From Melanocharis versteri (lineage: Eukaryota; Chordata; Aves; Passeriformes; Melanocharitidae), in contig VZTG01004282.1 of the NCBI GenBank assembly GCA_013397845.1, forward strand, positions 248,001 to 312,000: DNA of 64,000 nt. Direction: 5' to 3'. The stretch's first letter is position 1. Every line of letters starts with the position of its first letter. Shown in pieces: positions 1 through 13,800 of this stretch. The notes beneath the pieces are model-generated. The model had not been told where the DNA came from and did not search any database. It saw only the letters and a list, made by a program, of their open reading frames with translations. The position numbers and the translations under genes are program-made.

Positions 1-292
1 TATTCATATTCTTTGCTCTGTGTGAGAGATGAATCTGTACTAAATGTCCACAGTCTTGCTACCCTGGTACTTTTGATACTTTTGAGATCCAGATTTGGAT
101 CCAGATTTTGTAGCTCTGATCTGCCTTTTACAAAATCACAGACATCAGGCCACGCCTAGCAGTGCCTTTGCCATCAGACCAATGTTGCCAGGAATGGTCA
201 GGCAGGATCTGTTCTTTTGAATTTCAGGGCCCTTTATCAGAAAATCAAATTGATCTGAACAATGTAACCCTTTGATTTTTGTCTCTCTCTAG

Positions 293-3200
293 GCAGTTGA
301 GGGTGACTGTGATGTTAAACTGCAGAAGGTGAATGGGACATTATCTGTACTCGCTAGCAAATGCCACTCACATGCAGGTAAAGGCTTTGTTCTGTAGGTT
401 TGAATCTAGAGGCTGGAGTATTTTTATAGCAGTGGTTACAGTTCAGTAGCTTTTCTGATTCTAAACTGCTGGGTATAAATATGGCATAAAGGACAACAGT
501 TAATGGGTTTTCTAAATCCAGCCCCCTTTTCTGGTTTCATTCCCTTACAAATCCACTGTTTCTTTTTGCTCCTCTTTACTGTGACAATTAAGATGCTGTA
601 AGACTAACTGGGGAGAAAGTCCCAGATTTGAGTCTTTTCAGTCAGCAGTTTAACCTTAAGAATTTGATTCTTTGTTGGTCTGAGTTTACTTGTGCTTGTT
701 GGTCATCAGAGTCCCATTGGCAGATGCAGCTTCTTCACTAAATCCAGCATTTTCAATACTGCCATGGGAAAGCAGAATGTCTATTCTGCATGCACAGTGT
801 GAGATCTCTTTGCTCTGTACAAGATGTCTTCAGTACTACTGTCAAAACTGATGACTGAAATAACACACACAAACATAACTCCAATAAGTTAAAATACCTT
901 CATTTTTCTAACATTCCTTGTGTGAGCTGAAGCACCTTTTCACTGGTGTCATAGAGAGGTTGCCAGAAAGAAAAATTACTAAAAACTGAGTAAGAACATA
1001 TAAAATGTGCTACTGAAGTCCACAGCACTTTTCCTTGCAGAAAGATTTGAATGGCCAAGTCGCGTGACACACTGCCATCTATAGCCGGCACTGGAAAAAT
1101 TCCTGCCACTGTAATTTAGGACAGACTGTTAAACCGTGTTTAATGTTACTGAATAGGTCTAGAATGCCTTTCTAAACAATTTACAATCTGATCAAAACGT
1201 GATCTGTTCCTCCTGCAGACTCCAGTGAAGACATTCTCAAAGTCTGCGCTGACTGTCCACTGCTGGCAAGTCTGAACAACACAGAGGTGTTAGAAACGGT
1301 GTCAGCTGCACTCAATGACTACAACAGCAAAACCACTGATTCTTACCTCAGACTCCTCGAGATCGGAAGAGCCAAAATACAGGTAATTTCTACAACTATG
1401 CCTAGCTTTTCATGCAAATATAATATTTCATCTACAGTAATTGTGCACTGCTACCTAGTTATGTTTGCAAACAGACACAATTTGCTTGCTCTAATTCGCC
1501 CTCCTGATTTGCTCTTAATTTCCCAACTATTATGTGTCATTTTAGCCACAGGATTCTCTTTCACTTCAGTGGGAGATGAAGCCACAACATTTGCCTTTTA
1601 TCTTTTCTCAGCAGCTCTGCAGTTTCCGAACGCAAAGTCAGTTAAACAATTTTCCTGTTTTATCAGTATCACCCAGGGCACATTGTTGTTGCTGAGTTTG
1701 CTGTGGGTGCCACGAACTGCTCTGCAGAAGAAGCTAAAGCCAATGTGGGGGCTTGTCAGCTGCTGCCCGAGGATCAGTCTGTGAGTATGGCAGCACATCA
1801 GCCCCAATCTCCCCAGCTCTGAGGTAGAAAAGCAGCATCATGCAGGGATGTGCTTGCACTGGAGCAGGAATAGACCCCTGTGGGGATCAAAGTGCAAGAG
1901 ATGTTTACCATCGTGATACGTTTTTCAATCTATCATTCCTAGAGCTATATCACACCTTTCTCTTTTCTCTGAGGTCTCTGGACTGAATTCTAATGGATTT
2001 AAATATATTTGAAAAAGGCTTGAGGACCAGAGACAGAATATTTTTAATCAACAGAATATATATCATTGTTTATTCTTAAAATGAGTGCCTGAGAAAACCA
2101 GGCTCTTTGTACTGGACAGTATGCAGTCACATAGAAAAGAAAAAGCAGACTGTTTCCCCCTCCTACAATTCCAGTGCTCTCAGTGTGCTTTGTTCTGATA
2201 TATATGCTCTTCTGAATTATACTGTATACTTTATCATGTTAAAATTCTTCTGTTTCTGATGAAACTGAGTCCTAAGTAGTTTTAGGGGTTGGGAGCTTTT
2301 TACCTAGGGTCTTACATTTTCTTTCCCTCCCTCATATCCAGACATACAGAGGATCTTACTCTAGAAGAATACAGGAGTTTCACTTATTTGCTGTTATGCA
2401 TTTAAAAAGCTTGGCTTTTGAGCCCAGCAAACTAATAAGCAAGCACTTTACTGCTCAGATAAAACATGAAAACAAGTAGCCATTTCTAAATATGCTGAAA
2501 TTAAAAATTGTAATGCAGCCCCCCACTATTTTCTAACTATTTTCTCTTGACTATGTTCTGCTTTGCCAGAATTTTGGTTTCTGCACAGCAGTGATGGTAA
2601 AACGTCCCTCACAAGACCTTCAGGTGGACTGCCAGTTGTACGGACATCAGGTACCAGCTCCAGATATTCCCTTGCTTTCCAGGGTATTCTAGCCTACTGG
2701 TACCGTAACAAGCCATCACCTTGGCTTTGCTTCTTTCACTGTAGACTGCATTAGCTATCTGTGATAACTTAACTTTGTGTCCTAAAAGCCAAGGTAAGGG
2801 AGCTCCTGATTATCCTATGGATTTCTGTGCTGGGAACTACGTCACATCTGCCATCCATGCTTGACACAATTTGTCCTCCTGACCATCTGAGAGATTCACA
2901 TGTCTAGCAGGGCAAAGGAAACCAAACTCTGCTCAGCTAAAAGGATGGGGCAGATAAATGCAAAACAGAAATCAGCATTGTGAGGCTGGAGGCTTTTAGT
3001 CCTTGGACGTGACTGAATTCAGGGACCTTATCCTACACTGCTGTAGCAAGGGGAAGGAAACATACATTTGACCTGAGTACTCTCCAGGTATTTTAGCCTA
3101 CATTTGGTCTCAAGGACTAGGTGGTGGTTGAATACTTCCTACGGACAACAGCTCTTGGTAAATCAACAGTAATTAGCAGTCTAAGAGGTATATGAAAGAG

Positions 3201-3765
3201 AAAATTAGACAGCTGGTCTTGAATGTTTCGCCAGCTGTGCAAGTGGCCCTGAAAGTTCATACAGCACAGATTTTGGTCCTAATGATTCACTGGCTATAGA
3301 AAATGTGTTCCTGGGTTCCTGTGCATGTGTTCCAATGCAAGTCAGACTTCTGTGATAGTCAGGAACATTTGAACCTGGGTTGCAGGCCTATAGCTAGTTA
3401 GGAGCAGGGTACCTAGTGGGGTATCAATGACCTGTACGTCACAAGCCCCAAATCACTGAAAACCAACACGAACTGTTTTTCTTTTCCAGCCTGGAGTTAC
3501 CTACATTCATCCAGGTCAAGACACATCAGCAGGACTGCCGCCCAGTGCTGTAGGCTTCACAAACCATAATCTTAGGCTTGCCCACAATAACCCTGTTGCA
3601 TCTGAATCCAGCTCTTCAGAAATTTTTCGTTCTCTGCTCTCAGCAAAATCAGTAACAAAGAGAGCAGTTGCAGCGGCTGCTCAGCATGACAAAGTACCTC
3701 GCCCAGTTGGCTTTGTGCCTCCTCCTCCTCCCTGCCCTGGGAAGATTCGCCATTTCGATATCTAG
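293..3765 (+). CDS. AHSG: Fetuin-A (alpha-2-HS-glycoprotein), 3' part, exons 3-7
   Basis: Partial gene; the first two exons lie before the window. Coding exons are 293-377, 1219-1382, 1667-1780, 2570-2650 and 3490-3765 (stop TAG), all with GT-AG borders, giving 239 residues. The start reads AVEGDCDVKLQKVNG, close to mammalian AVEGDCD, and ends cystatin domain 1. Domain 2 opens with VCADCPLL and holds paired cysteines through GFCTAV and VDCQLYG. The tail ends PPCPGKIRHFDI, almost the mammalian C-terminus. A dibasic site (SVTKR, then AVAAA) lies where human fetuin-A is cut into two chains. N-glycosylation sequons are NGT, NNT and NCS. Family role: secreted liver carrier that binds calcium phosphate and limits ectopic mineralisation. 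Introns (378-1218, 1383-1666, 1781-2569, 2651-3489) hold nothing I recognise. Identity is firm; full length cannot be judged. Confidence 0.93.
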
Positions 3766-4077
3766 GCTGTGTTTCAGACGTGCAATGCAGCCAAACTGAA
3801 GGATCAGTGCAGCAGCAGCAGCAACGCACAGACCACAACATCAAGTGAGTGAGAACACTTGACTCTGAGCCCGAATGAGTTTTACCCTCCAGAGAGCAGA
3901 GCCAGGGTCTTGCAAAGGCCTGCTCCAAAATATAGATGATTACAACATATAGCAGTAGTTTACATACAGGGATTCTCTAGTTAAAATACCGAAAATATTA
4001 TTTCAATGAAACTGTTGTAAAAGCTATACAACAGTTGTAGCTTTGTGATAGAAACACCACCCGAAAGGTTAGTTCAC

Positions 4078-4083
4078 AATAAA
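4078..4083 (+). terminator. AHSG polyadenylation signal
   Basis: AATAAA stands 313 bases after the AHSG stop and is followed within about 40 bases by a T/GT-rich stretch (tgtatgtattttcatt). It is the first canonical signal after the stop, so the 3' UTR is probably about 330 bases. Confidence 0.7.
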
Positions 4084-4109
4084 ATGTTCATGCTTTGCTA
4101 CCTTCTATC

Positions 4110-7100
4110 TGTATGTATTTTCATTTAGTTGTCAAGTATCTCCTTCACAGCATTATGAGTCATATTCTGGGCTTGATTTCAAAAACACTAAGCTCCTGCG
4201 CTTCTCATCAGCTTCATTGGGATGTGTGGGTGCTGAGCACTGCGGAAAATCAGGTCAGTCCTCTCTTTTGATCACACACCAAAAACACTAAAGAAGTGGC
4301 AGGAGAAAAAGTATTTTTCCCTTCCACCTGTAATGTTTCCTAGCATTCCTAGTTACCTACTTTTAATACCCACCAGAAGTACCTCAAAACTTTTGGACAT
4401 CGCACAAGAGCATCCATGTCTATGAAAAGAACAAAGAATCAGGACACACTCATTGCTGGCAGGCTGAAAGCATCGATATACATGTGTATTGTCTGTCTTC
4501 CAGCAGACACACAGGTGCAGTACAATCATGGGGTCCTGCATGGTCTGTGTGCATACAAGGAAATGCCAATTCAAGGGAATAAAAAATATATGACTGGCAT
4601 GTTTCTCATATAACAGGACCCAGACAGTGATGGCAATTTACCATCGTCCTAGCAGTCAAATCTTCCCTGAATTTCTGGCACATGTTAGAGGCAGAATCTA
4701 TTCTAGGTAGAGAATTAATAAGGGGCTAGGGCCAGAAGGATCTTTACTGCCAGCCAGACTGGAATTCTGCAGGCCCTGGGGAGCAGTCTCAAAGACAGTC
4801 ATGAATGTTTAACCAGGAACAGCACTTGCTACAAGATAATTATCATGCAGGCAGCAAAAAATTGCAGAACACATGTAATTTCTGAACTGTTTGAAATAAC
4901 TTGTCCTGTTCTCCTAGTTACAACCGTTACTCAGTAAGCAACACAACTAACATTTGCTCTTGGTGATAGTGCAACAGCTCACAATACAGAAAGGTTCTGC
5001 TCTGCTGTGTCAATGGGGAAGGGAAAAGCCGTTGGCACTTGCACCTCTGCTTCAGCTGGGTGTGTAAAGAAAAGGCAGATCAGCCTAGATTCTATAAACC
5101 ACAGTCTAATGTGATGGCAGCACACTGAGGGCAAGCTCTGCCCATGAAGGTAGCTGCTCTCACATTTCAAGCAAGTGCTGAGATTTGCAGGAAGCGTGCT
5201 GTGGGCAATTGCACCAGCCACAGCCAGTCAGTGGCTCAGGGAGTTTTTGCTTCTCTGTAAAGCAGTGACTCCAGTATATCCTGCACGTAGCCATTCCTTC
5301 AAAAAGTGCTAGTATTAAGTTGTAGAAAACTCTTAATGCAGTAAGATGGGTGGTCTTCCCATCTCACTGCATGAGACACAGGACAGTATTTAACGAAACA
5401 GCAACTATTATGTTTTGCATTGCTGTGACACTAGATGCATGAGACTTTTCAAAACTAGGAGTCACCATAACTAAACTATCAAAATTGTCTTCTATATAAT
5501 GAAATAGGAACTAAGTTATAGAAGAGAGAGTGTTTTCCAGGCTTAGAAAATTTTCTGATGACAGAAACATTATGTTTATAGAAGGGATCCCTGCCCCTGG
5601 GGATCCCTGAAATCCAGAAATGCTGCATTTTCTCGTTGCCCTTTCAAAACATACAAAGCAAAGATATGTAGCAGAAACATCTGCAGGCTCCATACTTCAC
5701 AGATGTTCTCCTACACCTGGTGTAACCACTCCCTTGTTTTCTAAAACAGGAAGAAAAAAAATTTTCTCAGCTCATTCCACTTTGGTGGCTGTACTTCATC
5801 TTCTTTCTCCTTAACACTTGTCCTCTTAAGGACACATTGTGCCCCCTTACAGATCTGTTTTCCATGACTGCTTCGAAGCAATCACTTTGTCTCCCACCAG
5901 TATAGCCCCATTTGCATGCACCTGGGCCTTAGTAACAGATTCAGTATCTAACAATCAATTCTCTGAGCAATGAGAGATATGAAATGGTGGTACATAAAAT
6001 ACAAATGCCTCCTCCCTTGAAATGCAGCATGAAGAGTTTTGCCAGGTCTGCATCGCTGGCTGACAATGTTTTTCAGCTTTTTCAGACCCTGTTTTGCAAA
6101 AGCCTATGTACTTCATGTGCTGCTTTGGCTGGACACGCTCGGATTTCCCAGCTGTGTCCATGTTTTGAGGTCAGCTACTTCAACAGAGAAATTTTTCCTT
6201 TCCAGGCAGAGGAAGAGTACAAAGAACAGAGTCAGGGCTATAACAATCCCCTATTATAAGAAGCACCGACACAGCCAGTACTAACTGGCACCCATCTCCA
6301 TAGAAATGCCACGCACTGTAAGGATAAAGAAAATGAGTTATTATCCTTGAGCCGCAGGGGAAGCATCCCCAGGCACAAGGAACAATGTGAGCGAGTCTGC
6401 ATTGCTGTTTCTGCGGTTCCTGTACTATGGCTACAGCAGTGTTTCTCAACATTCACCCCTTGTATCCCTTCCCTCCGGGATACAGTCCCTACATTATCCC
6501 CCACCCCACACATGAAGGGCTCGTTCCAGCAGCCATGTGCCCCTTCTGTCCTGCTATCAGAGTTTTGCACCTCTGCCACCAAACAAAGTCTTCTTAGAAG
6601 AGTTTCAGCTCCAGTGCTGTTGCAGGTCTTCTGGCTGTTTGTATAATCCTGGCTTTCTATGGATATTCCCTGGGACACATTCTGCTGTCTCCCAGACGCT
6701 TTAAACACTTCTGGGCTAAGATTCTTTACACAGCCAGTAAAAAAAGTGACAATATAGAAATGTTTAACTACCCCAAACAGAGTAGTATTGAAGAGACAAT
6801 CATGCCCTTCACTCGCACTTTTTCTTCCTCATTCAATATAACTTTCAAACCTAAAAGGTACTTGGTGTCCTCCAGCAGAAAGCTGCGATCACAGAGTCCC
6901 ACGACAAAAAATAAGAGCCAGGGACGTGGCAACCCAGCTTCTGGATTCCTCCAAGGTGAAATGCTGCACAATTGCCCCTTAGTGACCTTCACAGGGGTCC
7001 TCCCCAGGTGATGGTCACTGTCACTGCTCCAGGTCTTCAACATAGGAGCTGCTTGCAAAGTTATTCCCCCTTGTCTCCAGCATGGAGCTCTTGACAAGTT

Positions 7101-7660
7101 ATTCACAAGGCACACTGCTGTCATTTTGAACTAAAATTTCTCTGGGAGAATTTTCCATGACCCTTGAGAGGTCTCAATGCCTCCAGGGTGAAGGGGTAGC
7201 ATTCAGCTGTAGGTATCCAGATGAGTAGAAATGCTCACAGGATGAATCCAAACTGAGCTTTCTTTCACAACCAAACTGACTGCATATAATAGAGTGAATA
7301 TATTTGTTTAAAACTGCCATTTAACAAATACAAAATGCAAAATCAGTTAACCTTGTGGCATTTATCCATTTCCTGTTCAAATTACCAAGACCTTTGTCAT
7401 TGTCTCCTTTGGGAGAAGAACTGGATCACTGACAGAACTGAACTGGAGCCAGAGCTGTTCTGCACATATGGTTATTCAAGCAAATCTGGTTTCTTAAAGA
7501 AGCAGCTTTGTGTGTGTATTCTTATCCCTTGCCATGAGGTCAAAGTTGCGTGATCTGCCCAGTGAAGTCCAAATTAGAGATGGAAAGCCCGGAGGAAAAA
7601 GTGCTCTCTGGTCTCAGAGGGAGCAGCAACACTTCAGTAAAACCTTGTAATCATTGACTT
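4110..7660. other. AHSG-FETUB intergenic region
   Basis: About 3.5 kb between the AHSG polyadenylation site and the FETUB promoter. Open frames on both strands are short, overlap each other and have no splice partners or family resemblance. A short direct repeat of ggggatccctg occurs near 5590-5610. I see no gene, RNA or clear mobile element. Confidence 0.6.
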
Positions 7661-7662
7661 AG

Positions 7663-7735
7663 TGTTTACTGTTGCAACTGTAGGTTTAAAGGTGATGGTC
7701 AGTATGTAATAAAAAGGGGGCACAAGTTTATAAAG
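7663..7735 (+). promoter_or_regulatory. FETUB promoter: FOXA-like, C/EBP-like and TATA motifs
   Basis: TGTTTAC (7663-7669, forkhead type) is followed directly by GTTGCAAC (7671-7678, C/EBP type) and a TATA-like TATAAAG at 7729-7735, 100 bases before the ATG at 7835. Transcription would start near 7757-7762, giving a 5' UTR of about 75 bases. The pair of liver factor motifs fits the hepatocyte expression known for fetuin-B. These are motif matches only. Confidence 0.5.
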
Positions 7736-7834
7736 AGCTATGGCTCCACTGTAAAAGTGTGTGATCTCACTCAGGTCTCAGCCCCTCCATTCTGACTGAC
7801 CACCCTGATCTGCAGCACTGACTGTCTAAGCAGA

Positions 7835-10800
7835 ATGGTTTGGCTTGTTTGGATGCTCTTGGGCATCCAGGTGCTCTGCTCCTGCATTGCTGCCCCTCCA
7901 GCCCGAGGAGCAGGGGCTGCCCTGCTCTCCCCCCGCTGCGATGACGCTGCAGTGGAGGAGGCTGCAGACCTGGCTCTGCGCCAGATCAATGCTGACCGAG
8001 AAGAGGGCTACGTACTCAGCCTCTACAGAATTGTCAGCGCCCGAGAACAACCGCAGGTAAGTCACCCTCTTGCTCAATATATGTTTCTCCCTGTGTCTAT
8101 TTCTTAGAAATACCCATTTGAATGAAGAAATATTTCAAAAGGCAAATGCAAAATTCTATTCACAGGACTCCAGAGGCCATGTCAACTTTATACACAGACT
8201 AGAAACAATTTCATCACACTGTGGGCAATTAGAGAGCAAATCTCAGTCATGACTCTCTGCTGCAGGCCCTTGGAATAGCTCCAGGCATCAGTTCAAATTT
8301 GATATGAAACACCACTACTCTGATTTAATTTCATTTTACACCTTCCTCCCACTGCCTTGAGCAGTTGGAGTGCAAAGGCTAGTAAGTCATCGTGTGTTTT
8401 GCACAAAAGATATGAGCACTAACAGGTGTAAACACATCCTGCTTGGGACCAAGAAATTCTTTTACAGACCTCTAAAAGATGACTCATTCTCCAGAAGAAA
8501 CCTGAAACCAGTTCAAGGGCAAAAATACACTGGAAATACCTATGGAATATCACTCACATTTCCTCAAGTATCGTATTTCTCTGTGTGTACTTAATTTATG
8601 ACTATTTTGTGTTACAATAACTGAATCTACTGGCACTAACTAGGGACAGCCTGAAATGAATTCACAAGGGCCTGCAGCAGATTAGGCACTATGGAAGCCT
8701 GCTGCTAACATTCCCTGCAATGCCTGCTCACTTCCCATAAGCTTACCTGAAAGGCTGAGTTCTGAACGCTAAAGAAAATTAGGCTCTTTGCCAGATGCTT
8801 GAAGATCTGTGCTGGCAAGGATATGACACTTCTTCCTGCTGCTCTTACAAGGACATGGTTCCTGCAGACACACTGTGGACTCCAGCAACCTGAGATCTCA
8901 CAGCTAAAGATGGTCTGCTGTGTTTTGCACTATGTTCTCTATATTGCTTTGCTCAGGTGACAGAATGTACCCACTAAGCAACTGGATCAAGTCTCTTCAG
9001 AATTTTTCCACATGATGCAAGCTGGCCCAGAATCCATGTCACCAGTCACGAAGTTAGGTGTTCAGATCCCCCTCCTGGGGCTATTTCCTATTGACAATAA
9101 TTAGAGCCCCCTATGACCACCCTAGAGTGCAGCATGGTGGGTGCAGACATGCTGTGAACCACCTCAGTTATCTCCCTACTTCTCCCTTCACTTGTGCCAC
9201 AGATATCTCAGAACAGGAGAATTCTGGTCCTTGTTTGTGATTTGTCTGTCACTCAATTTCCTAAAGACTTAACTTACTGCTTTAGAGCAAGCATACTTTG
9301 TCCATCTGAGGGTATAATTTACTTATTTACTTTTACTCTTTCTTGTTTGTTTTTTTTTCCATCTAATATTTGTATCCTGTAAATAAGGTGTTTCAAGACA
9401 TTGCAATAACAAACTAGACATTCTAAGCCCTTTGTCCCATTGTTGCTGCTGCTGGGACTGAGTACATAAGGAGCAGTCAGCAATGTCAAGGGGGTTCATG
9501 GACAGTAACAGCCTTATGCCACCTCTCATTCCTCTCAGAAAAATTAAGAAGTTTTTATTTTTCCCCCACACCAGTCAGTGGTCCTTCCTCTCACTTTCTT
9601 AAGCAGTACTGAGGATAAAAACATTTTCAAAGTTACTTCAAATTCAAATCTGCCCTTAAGCAACCTGTGGTTCAGCTTTGCTCTAATTGAAACTAATGAG
9701 CCATCTGCTATTAAGTTATATGCAAGTAGGACAGAGCTTGCTTTCATACAAGATACTCATGATTAGCTTCACTGACAGGCACTTAACCAAAATTACAAAA
9801 CATGCCAAAATATTTCATTTCTTTCCCTTGCACCAGGTCACCCTGCTGCCACATCTCCTCTGGCTCCCAGGCTGCCCAGCACCCACTGCAGCCTGGCACC
9901 AGCAGTGCTGAGGAAGGGATCTTTTTGGCAATGCAGGAAAGATATACAACTTTTTATTCAACACTAAGCAGATATCAAAAGGCCTTTGCATAACGGTCTT
10001 TTAATGAAAATTAAAATAAGGATGATTAAACCTTCAGTGATCTGCTGAGCTCTGAATAAGCCCCAAATTATCCTTTCCCCAGTGGAGGATGATACATACA
10101 GAAGCAGGTAGACCAAAAGATGTGTAGATTTTATAATAACCTCATCTGCTTATTAGAGCTGGTATTATACAAGAGAGCTATAGGCAACGAGAAATACAGT
10201 TTGGTCTGCCCTGGTTGCATTTAGTGTTTCTAAGATCACCAAGCTTTATAATCAATATTCAAGATTCAGCTGAGGAAACCCATCTAACACCAAACACTTC
10301 TGATTATAAGAACATTTCTTTAATGAGGGATGTGTGTGCTTTTGTCTCCAGAATATCTTAACAATCAGTTTGAAAGCTCAAGTCACCAGTTCCAAATATG
10401 AGACTCCTTAAAGATGCATATTTTCTTGGCTATTTCTTCTTCATGTGGACAGCCTTAGTGATGGCTTTTTCCTTATAGAAGTCATATTTAGAGTTACAAA
10501 CTTGTACCAAATGCTGCACTACTCAAAAACACGTTTTCAGCAAATAGCAATTACTCTTTGACTGGTCTTACTTTATGTTTACTGATTTAAGCTATATTAG
10601 CTATCATATTAAAGAGAATTATCATCCTGGTATTTAGATATCTTGTATGTAAACAGAAAATTATGATTAGTTCCTTCCACGGAAGGATCTCTGCAGCCAG
10701 GTGTGGGGATACTGCCGTGCCACTGCACAAGCAGCACTGCTGCACCTCAGCCTCACTCTGTCAAAGTAACTTTTGATCTTTTCACAGCCTTCGAAATGAC

Positions 10801-13800
10801 ACTTATAATTAAACCTCAGGGTTAGTGCAAGCAATTCCTGAGAGCTCAGTGCAAGGCATTACCAGATCACTTTATAGAACACTTAGGAACAAAAGACAAT
10901 ATGAAAATACAAAAAAATCGTAGAAAGCATGAGAAGTTGCATATGTAAGAACAGAACTAAGAGACAATGATAACAAAACAATTTAATTGTTCTTTATATT
11001 TATTTTCTATTAGTTTTGCACTTTCATATTTAAAGGGTTTAGTATTACTAGTATATATGGCAGAGCTCACATAAAATCACCATCCCACAAATCTCTATAG
11101 GTTGTGATCAGAGTAGTTTGTATCACTTGATCTCCTCAGAACTGCAGAGCAGATACCACTTAGTGGTTTTCTAAGCAGTATGAAGACAAAAATGTCAGCA
11201 GTACTCCAGCTTTATACCCTATTGCCTGGTATTTAGTCACTGTTAAACAGAAACCAAAACTAAAGCCAAAATGATAGAGATACTGGTCCCAGACTTCCAC
11301 AAGACTGCTGCCCCATTTAATGTTTTCTCCACAAACTAACGAAATCAAGCAGGGATGAATGAATACTGCTCTCATTCAGTTTTGGTTTCTCTCCCCCTTC
11401 AGCAAAAACATAATCTCAGTCTCAAAACACAGCCAACGCTCACATCTAAGTTCTTTACGATGTAGAAATGACAGCTGCATCTTTCCAGCTTTCCACTGAA
11501 GATATAAATAAAACATGATCCAACTAAGCTGTATCCTTGATAAATATGCTGGAAAGGTGCTTACCCATATCTACAGTGGAAGCAGAGTGAGGAGCTGCAG
11601 CATGCAGCACGTCATCTCCCTGCACTACATGATGTAAGCACTAGACAAACAGAGCTGTACTTTTAGTCCTTCCTTGTACTTCTTGCCTGGAAAGATGTTT
11701 GCCCAAAAGTTGAGCCTGAACTGCTTTGTGCACCCTGTGCTTCAGTGAACTGAATAAAGGTTTCTGGACTTAAGCACAGGTCAGAACTCAAGCACTGGAC
11801 TGAAGCTTTAAGTGAGTCTGAGAAATCCGTGTGACTCTGCAAGGTCTCTCACAGCACTCCCTGATAGCTGAGAGAATATTTAAGCTCCTCTATCAGCGCA
11901 GCCTTTGACTCTTTATGGCAGGTGCAAAGCATCCACACCTGACCTGAAGAAGACACTGCCCTAAGATATTTCTCTTAGTAATGCCTACTGGGAATGTTCC
12001 ATGTTAGCAGATTTTTATTAGTTGTGGTACTTATCATCTCATTCTTATCTCAGGCAAAATAACCTACCTTTCAAATCTGATAATAAAATGCACTTGACAG
12101 TGAAAACATCAACATATTTAGTCTTTATTCTTGGGCTCTGGTTGGTACCAGAATCAGAAGGATAAAATTGACCAAATGACTGTTCTTTATGTAAAGCTGG
12201 CTATCTGCATGACCAAGCCTGTTCTAACAGGACCTGAATTTCACCTGATTTGCCACTTTTGTCACAGAGAGTGTCCAGTTTTCAGGATATCTATGCATTC
12301 CACTTGTGTGTTTTCCATTTCTCCATCTCTCCTTTTATGTGTCCGTACTTTGTTTGATACAAAACTGGGATGTGACCCTTTTGTTTGTTGTTTTCAGGAG
12401 ATCACTGGTTCTGTCCTCTATCTCATCTTGGATGTAGTAGATACTGAATGCCATGTACTCAGCAAAAAGTTGTGGAAGGACTGTAACACCAGACCTGATC
12501 ATTCGACTGTAAGGATGTTATTTTTCTATTTAATCTCACTTATGATGAGTTACTCAGGTACTACTGATAACAGCAAAGTCCCTACACTTGCATTTTTAGT
12601 GGGCAACAAAGCTTAGAAAACAATCAAAGCCCATTTTATAATATCCACAGTTTTACTCTGTACCTTCAAATCAATTTATAGACTGGTATGATTTATTTTT
12701 AAAAGTGAAAATTTAAAGAAAGTTTTCGACTAGAGCTAATAAACAGACCAAACTAAATAGCCATTCTAGGACACAAATTATAATAATGATTTACTTTTTA
12801 TAGCAACCCTGTAAGAGTTTATTTTAAAGACAGCCTGTCAAGGAGGGAATAAAAGAAATGCACTTTTATGTAACATGTGATTTTTGGTTTAGTTTAATTC
12901 CACTTTTATTCTGACAACTTTGCAAAAATTGCACTGAAATAGGAGAAAAAGGAAAGCTCAGCAAGATAAGCTGCAAAGACAGAAAGTGGTCCAAGACTGT
13001 TGCTACAGGTGACCAAACCTATTCTGAACAAGTGAAAAAAACCCTTAGAAAATGAAGAATGACAAGAAACAAGTTTCATATGAAAAAAAGAAAAGGAAGT
13101 TATGATTAAATTGTCCTGGACAGCTTCTAAAGTCAATCAATTTTAACTTTTCAATGAAAAACTAGAAAAAAATAAAAAGAATTCTGCTCACTTCTCATTA
13201 CAGTGTTTTCAGCAGAAAAAGGGCACAAAGCCTATATGGTCAACATGGCTTCACTGAAGCCAAGAAATGCATGTCCAGAGGTCTTGATCACACACGTAGG
13301 AATATCTAAGAACCTCTCAGAGAATATACTTTCAACTCTTAAATATAAACCACAATGAATATTAACAGGTCAGTATGTTTTTCAGCCATAAAGTCAGAAT
13401 TTTTTGTGTGCAGGGGTGACCCTACTGTGCCACAAAACTGATTTATGGACCTTCCTACCACTCTCCCTATGATTATAGGGAAAAGGTAGGAGACAGGTGA
13501 CTGGATCCAGACACTCTGAACTGATCTCTGGGTTTAAACTCTCTGGGTTCCAGACATAGACCCAGCCCAGGACATAGACCCAGGAGCACTCTGTGACACT
13601 TGGGCACTTCTCAGCTGCCAGAAGCGTGTCCCTGGGCAGGCCACCCCGCAGTCAAGCACCGCATCTGTATAGCTCAGAATCACACCAAGGGATGAGCTGG
13701 CCTTTTATTTCTAAAGGAGGTGGTTAGAAATGTGCTTCATTATCATTTAACAAAACTTTTGTCCTGAGCAGAATCACATGATGACATGAAGAAAATGAAC

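Noticed and set aside
1287..1784. 165-codon frame in AHSG
   Set aside because: Starts in the true exon 4 frame but reads through the intron and crosses exon 5 in the wrong frame.
6238..6708. 156-codon - strand frame overlapping a 99-codon + strand frame
   Set aside because: Overlapping frames on both strands in the AHSG-FETUB gap, with no protein-like pattern and no splice sites.
12131..12616. 161-codon + strand frame
   Set aside because: Its last third is FETUB exon 2 in frame; the rest is read-through of flanking intron.
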